From NCBI RefSeq assembly GCF_021917145.1, contig NC_061072.1:14238742-14302741 (forward strand): DNA of 64,000 bases, written 5' to 3'. Below, piece by piece: positions 51,334 to 64,000 of this stretch. Positions within the stretch are counted from its first letter, which is position 1; the number at the start of each line of letters is the position of its first letter. The position numbers and the translations under genes are program-made. The notes under the pieces are model-generated. The model was not told where the DNA came from. It saw nothing but the letters and a program-made list of their open reading frames with translations, and ran no database searches. This DNA is from Hypomesus transpacificus (taxonomy: Eukaryota > Chordata > Actinopteri > Osmeriformes > Osmeridae).

Positions 51334-54221
51334 GGCCATATCTATAGCTGTTACGTGCAGCTGTACGCCATTATAAGTAATTATCAAATGAAGTATGTGA
51401 CACAAAGAACTACCGCTGTGTCAATGTCGTGGGGCGTTCGTTCCTTTGTCCAGTAGTGCGCTGGATGTTTGAAGTGTATTCTCATCCCCGCCCACTTCGA
51501 ATGACACATCCCTTCATGGGGTCCACCGCTGCTGCTGACATTGTACAGTACTACACCGCTGATGCAGCAGCCGAGCCGCGCACACTGACCTCTCAGGATA
51601 ACAATCTGACTCGCTTCATAGCGCATCGGATTTCGGCCACGGCATTCAGCCATTTTATAACATTTTGAAACTTCATATCATTTCATTTCTAAAGGTAGGC
51701 TATTCTATTTTCTCCATGAAGGGGAGTGGATAGGTTGTTAAACCGGTTACGCACGATTTAGAAACCTAACAAGCAGGTTGCTGCTCATGCTCCACTTTCT
51801 AGCATGCACCACATGTGACCGTGGCGGCGATGTGGAGTGGGCAAGGGGATCAGCCATTGGACACACGAGAGAATTAACTGGTGAGCCCCAGATTTCCATC
51901 TCTATAGTGTCCCTTATTTATTGTTTTAATCGAATGGAGTGGTGTGCGTTATTAAAAACCATTCATTCGTTTTTATAGCCTAACAGGACGTAACGAGGCA
52001 CTCGCTGATGAATTGATGCATTGGTTGTAAATCACTCTTCAGTGGTCAATAATAGGTCTGACAGTGCTTAGCATGCCCTCTCTAGCCAGGTTAACTCAGC
52101 AGGGAATACTTCGCAGTGATAATTTAGCCTCCTGTAAAGAGTCTGGAGGAGATGCATTCCTAACGTTGTTGCGATTTTCTCATCTATAAAACTCGAGCTC
52201 TGATCTGGCAGCAACACTCTCCAACAGGAAACGAAAAGCAGGAAATTCCAGATTGCCATACCTATAACTTTAACAACTAAAATATTAGAATGTTGTGAGG
52301 AACCAAGTTATGTATAGCCAATTAGTAATCAGTCACTCAAGCTCATCAGTGCTGAAAATGAGATTCACATTCACATTCAGATTTATTCTACGAGCTCAGT
52401 CTATAGTCGGCTAATTGCTAAGTCATCATGGCAAATCGGTATAGAGCCGTACATGACTGTGAAAGGTGCAGTGTAGATTGACCCGTTTGTTCTTGAGGTA
52501 TGCTGTAAAATTACATACTCGTATACCGTTTTATACACATAACAGCTTCTCTCTTTTAGTGAATGTTTCTGTTACATATCACAGTGCTTACCTGACTGTT
52601 TTTGTTTAATCTGGTAGTCTAAAATTTAGACTCTAAATGACCGTTTATTTTTTAGATGACTGTATTTCACTGACTGTTTTTGCTCTGACAGTGTCAAATG
52701 GAGTGACTGTTTATTTTTTGACTATTTGACGGACTATCTGTTTTTACCCTGGTATTGTCTAACTGAATGACTGTTTCTTTTTTGTGTGACAATTTGACTG
52801 ACTACATCTCACCGAATGACTGTTCCTCTATACCAGTGTGCCTGACTAACAGATCGACCCTGACTGACTGATGCTTTTTTTTTTGTTGGTTTCTCTTCAT
52901 TTCCATTGTAAATACCATCTGAGTGGGTTTACTTTCTCCCAGCCTCAGTCATCACTGATGATGAGTCAGCACCGTTTAGCAGCGGCTCGAGCTTGTCCGG
53001 GCACCAGAACTATTCTGTCAGTTTGCTGCCCTGGTGCTCAGCAGAAACATGTTGAATGTCCATCTGTCTGAACATGATGGGGGGGGGGGGGGGGGGGGAG
53101 GGGGGGAGCCAGCAGCTTGGCCAGCCAACAACAAGTGCCAGCCAGTGACTTAAGAACTGAAGAGAAACACTGGAGAAAACACTTCCACAGAACACACTGA
53201 GGATCCTTGTAGATAATTTACAGGGTTCTGTCAACGTTTTGAAGGATTTACCACCGGTTTAATAGTGTAGGAAAGGCTTACTTTGGCCGTGACATGAAGT
53301 GAAGTTTTAGTTTTTATTTGTTGACCTAACATGTCTCTGTTGTCTTCTCATTCAGACTGCTGGCTTTTCCTAACCGAGTGGAACGGTGTTCACATTAACA
53401 TGCTCAGTCAGCAGAGGCCTCGCTCTTTCACATCCAGCAGCAGTCAATACATCCAGTCACCTGGGTCCAGTGTGTTCCCTCACAACCTCATTCTCTGGTC
53501 CTTAGTAACAGCACACCAAGCGTTACCATGGCAGCTGTATACTGTCGTACCATTGACCGGAGCACTTTCACACAGTAGAGTGGCTAATCGGTTCCAGGGT
53601 CTGTTCTGCCCTGGATGAGAGGTTGTGGACATGTGTGGGAAAACAGACTCTGGGTCAGTGGTGGAAAGCGGAGCCGCTGGAACACACAAACCCAAAAACC
53701 CACCATGCAGGCAGAAAGCCCTGCACACAAACACACACAAGCTTAAATTGCCACATGCGCGCATGTGTCAATGGACACTAACTCACGTGCACACACACAG
53801 CTCACCCAAGAATGAGTTCTCAGATGAAGACTTGCACATGAGTCACCCGGCGTTGCTGCTTAGTTACAAGCTGTCATAGCAACTGTAGCACATTTCTTGG
53901 AGGCCACAAGGCATTGGCTATTAGAAAAAAAAAACTGCTAGAATTAAATGTACTCTTTTTTTTGCGAATTCTCAGAAATGGTGAGCAAAGCCTGTTTATC
54001 TGCAATTAAAAACACATACCCAGTTAACCTGACAAAGGGGGGGGGGAAGGGAAAGCAGAGAGAAAGACTTAAAGAAAAAACAGATTCAAGAGAAAGGAGG
54101 ATTGATGGATGGAAAGACAAAAAAAACTAGAGGATTGAAGGGTTTATTAACCTCCAGGTCACCATCATCAGCACCCTCTGTGTTTACCCTCACCCCCCCC
54201 CCCCCCCCCACCCTCCTGCAG
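51334..54221. other. stambpl1 5' UTR exon(s) and intron 1, no coding signal
   Basis: AT-rich unique sequence with a degenerate repeat (52565-52870), a G run of about 20 (53079-53098) and another C run just before the exon that carries the start codon. Confidence 0.5.
52565..52870 (+). repeat. Degenerate TGACTGTTT repeat
   Basis: About six spaced copies of (A)TGACTGTTT followed by T-rich sequence, at irregular spacings of about 40-70 bp. Confidence 0.55.
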
Positions 54222-54306
54222 TGAAGGATCATGGGAGGTGGCAGATGGACGAGAGTTGTGTGGGCAGAGCAAAGCCTGTGAGACACCAGAGAAGACCACA
54301 CACACC

Positions 54307-60494
<6,188 letters not shown>

Positions 60495-62040
60495 CAGAGA
60501 GGGGGCCCCACCCTCACCCCCGCACCATGAACCCTCACCCCCTCCTCACAGCGTAACGCCAACATGAGCCCAACCCTCCCCCGCCACATCGCAGACTGGA
60601 AATGTTTGTTTACATGACGGCATTTGTACTTTTATTTATTTCTGTGAAGACGGTACTGTAAACGGAGCGGGCCTGTTAAACGCTGGAGTGTCGTGAACTT
60701 GGACAGTGGAGCTGTGAACTTTGTTGAAGTTTATTGTTGTTTTAATGCTGCTGCTGTTGTTGTTTTTTATCCTGCTTGTTTATGCGATGGCATTTCGATG
60801 AGGAAGGACTAGTTGACAAAGGCCTTTACAGCACAAGGCCTGAAATGTCTCAGAGATGGTGTGCGCGTGTGTGTGTGTATATGTGTGCTTGCGCAGACTT
60901 GAGACGTGTGCGTGTGTGTGTATAAAGACTTCTTGCTGAGCCAGGTTTGGTGAACATTTGAAGTGATATGACAAACTCACTGCTTGAATTTTGATGACAA
61001 CTTTGTGGCTAACTGGTCTAGGAAGTTGCTTTTGTGTTTTGTGGTCGTGTTTGACTTCTAACTGGTAAACACATTGGCCACTTGGATGTCACAGTCTTTC
61101 AAGTTTTTAACTATGTGTGTCGCAAGTGGTGACTTGGACCTAACATATCCCTTCACCTAGAGAGGTGGTCTGTCTGGGGAAGCTCAACCAAGCAGGACCT
61201 AACGTATCCCTCCGCCTAGAGGTTGTTCTACTGTCTGGAGAAGCCCTACCAAAGTGCTCTGAAAATATCAGTCAAACAAAGACACCGTAGACGCCTTATC
61301 TTTTCTCCTATATCCTCCTCTCCTATATCCTCCTCTCCTGTATCCTCCTCTCCTATATCCTCCTCTCCTATATCCTCCTCTCCTCTACCCTTTTTCTGTG
61401 AGGGGTACCAGGTTTCAGGGTGAGTTCTCTAAAGCTCCGAGGCATTAGGATCATTTGAAGTATTTTGGCAATAGACAAAGTCTGTCTTATTTTTCTATCT
61501 CATGCTGATTCTGTACCCAGGTGGTCATGTCTCAGGAGGCGTGGGTGTCTCAAAGCTCCTTCCCAGCTAGTCCAGAGCTCTCCAACCCTCTTTCTGGGCT
61601 CCCCCAACCCTCATTTAGTGCACACCCTTCTAACAGCTGCTGGGAGTCAGGTTAGTTACAGTCTAAGGAAATAATAACCCTACTGGACTGTTAGCTACCC
61701 AGGAACAGGGATGGGGAGCTCCACCATTGTTCATCTCCGTCGGCGGCCGAGGCAGGAAGAGCCCTCCCCCGAGGTTCTGTCACCGCTGACAGCCTTCACA
61801 GGGTCCACCGGAGAGCGAGGGCGTCCGTACCCAAGTGGTTCAGGGACTGCACCGTCTCTGCTCCGTAAAAGCCCATGTTCCACTGCGTGGCTACGAGCTT
61901 GAAGCAAACGTGTATGTTCTTGTGGCTTTGTGTGTGTGTGTGTGTGTGTGTGGACTGTGGCCGTGACCCTTGAGCCTGTATGTGAAGGTCACGCCCCTCT
62001 TTTACACTGCCGGTTTACTAATAAAACTGCTACTGATCCG
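60495..62040 (+). other. stambpl1: stambpl1 3' UTR
   Basis: About 1.5 kb without a credible ORF. A TCCTATATCCTCC repeat fills 61303-61388. The best poly(A) signal is AATAAA at 62020-62025, after a TG run (61929-61952). An earlier end is possible. Confidence 0.5.
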
Positions 62041-62778
62041 TCCTGTGTCTGTGGACTGTCTGTTGTACCCACCCAGCACCTGAAATACCCTGTAGCCTGT
62101 GGATGGGACTCCTAATACGCACAACACCCTTCCATGTCTAGTGGAGATCTGATGGATGTCATGTTTGCCTGACACGTCACACTCCTGTGTGGATCTGTGG
62201 ACCGGCCTGCGTGTCTGGATCAAGCTAGAGACACCTGTGGACTAGAAGTATCAGCTATCGAGGAAGCAGCTCTACAGATACCAGCCGTAGCAGAACCAGC
62301 TCTGGGAAACGGCAGACCAGAGAGAGCAACTTTAAAGAAAGCAGCTCTACAGATGCCAGCTCTAGAGAAACCAGAGATACTAGCAAATTAGAGATAGCAG
62401 AGCTGTAGAGATCAAATAACATGTTAGTTGTCTGTCCCTTGTGCAAGCAGTGTCTCAGAAGGCCGGCCCTGTCAGCATCCTTCACAGACCCAGAGGAAGC
62501 CGGTTTGACATGTTTTCATCCTGTTTAAAAGGCCTCGTAGACACCGAGAATGAGGGATGAGGTCGAAGAACGGAGACGAGGCTCAGATCCGGTTCATCAG
62601 CAATCCAGAACACGGAGGGGTGGCTTCGCACGTCAGCAATGGGAGCCCTGCCAATCCAGTTTAGTCCATGACTTACCACACATCTGGCTCAGACTTAGCA
62701 TTGAGCTGATTGTTGCTTGATTGGACTTGGATTGAAAATGAGGACACGGTGGAGACATGGAGAGCCTTGTATGAGAGC
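62041..62778. other. Short interval between stambpl1 and acta2 3' ends
   Basis: No gene seen. A degenerate series of CAGCTCTACAGATACCAG-like units lies at 62262-62375. Confidence 0.5.
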
Positions 62779-63101
62779 TTTATTCTGTCCTGGGGTGTTC
62801 ACCTTCAAATCCACACAAACAGTTGTGTAGCAATACATGGTAGCTGGCCTCTATCTTATTACAGCAGACAGGGATGTAGTTAAACAGGCTGACCACTAGA
62901 GGGCTCTTATCCCTTATCATCTGACTCCACATGCAGACACACCCAGGAAACGTCCCCGAACGTTTAGTACTGTAACCAGCTGCACATTCAAGCTTTATTC
63001 ATTCGTATGAAACAACTACAACCAACAATAAACAATACAACAACAACCAGCATTCTCTCGGGGAGGTGGGCAGTGCAAAGACAGGAAGGAGGGGGAGGTC
63101 A

Positions 63102-63137
<36 letters not shown>

Positions 63138-63336
63138 GGCTGGGTAGGGGGGAGGTCAGAGGGGGGAAGAGGAGGTAGCGAGGGCAGGGGCACCACTTTC
63201 ACAGTTTACAGGCAACAGAGCTAAACAGAACAGAGCTTGGGCTGGAAGGGCTGGAGGGGAGAGGGGAAGGTGAGGGTGACAGTGGCCCAGGCTGGGAAGG
63301 GTTGGTGGGGCGGGGTGAGGGCGAGGAGGGGGGTGT
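62779..63336 (-). other. acta2: acta2 3' UTR with poly(A) signals
   Basis: Minus-strand AATAAA signals occur at 62994-62999 and 62779-62784 (TTTATT on plus). A run of 34 G (63102-63135) lies between the stop and these signals, so the mRNA would carry 34 C. Confidence 0.6.
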
Positions 63337-63984
<648 letters not shown>

Positions 63985-64000
63985 TCACGCAATTTAAAGA

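Overview
This window is nuclear DNA of a ray-finned fish. Intron-exon genes encode vertebrate proteins. Introns are rich in (CA)n, (CT)n and poly-G/C tracts. The dispersed repeats carry the teleost SINE/L2-type tail (GTCGCTYTGGATAARAGCG). There is one 500-base assembly gap. The species cannot be named from the sequence.

Six protein-coding genes lie in strictly alternating orientation: pten (+, from intron 2 to the 3' end), rnls (-, complete), a lipf/lipa-type acid lipase (+, complete), ankrd22 (-, complete), stambpl1 (+, complete) and acta2 (-, only the last two coding exons). This is the order and orientation I recall for human 10q23.31 (PTEN-RNLS-LIPJ/F/K/N/M-ANKRD22-STAMBPL1-ACTA2), with one lipase where mammals have a cluster. 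I rebuilt every coding exon from splice sites and reading phase. The totals come out in frame: rnls 343 aa, lipase 398 aa, ankrd22 191 aa, stambpl1 420 aa.

Layout: 1-8.1 kb pten and its long 3' UTR with a minisatellite; 8.1-15.9 kb intergenic, low complexity, with a gap; 15.9-30.0 kb rnls; 30.0-30.6 kb divergent rnls/lipase promoter; 30.6-39.3 kb lipase; 39.3-48.5 kb ankrd22, whose intron 1 carries a 6.2-kb LTR element; 49.0-50.8 kb a truncated L2-like LINE; 51.3-62.0 kb stambpl1 with a related solo LTR; 62.8-64.0 kb acta2.

The genes form no single pathway. They cover PIP3 phosphatase signalling, flavoprotein oxidation of dihydropyridine nucleotides, neutral-lipid hydrolysis, an ankyrin membrane protein, a K63 deubiquitinase and smooth-muscle actin.

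The most unusual material: (1) a 40-bp tandem array in pten intron 8 that repeats the exon 9 acceptor, with six upstream AG|GTGAWG decoys each leading quickly to a stop; (2) a 35-bp array in lipase intron 3 that repeats the exon 3 donor about 26 times; (3) a very young LTR element with ~1.16-kb LTRs and a ~3.9-kb interior without gag-pol, carrying a PBS, splice donors, one small unknown ORF, repeated leader hairpins, and five copies of a hairpin plus polypurine module whose stem shows compensatory changes. I regard (3) as the best candidate for something undescribed.
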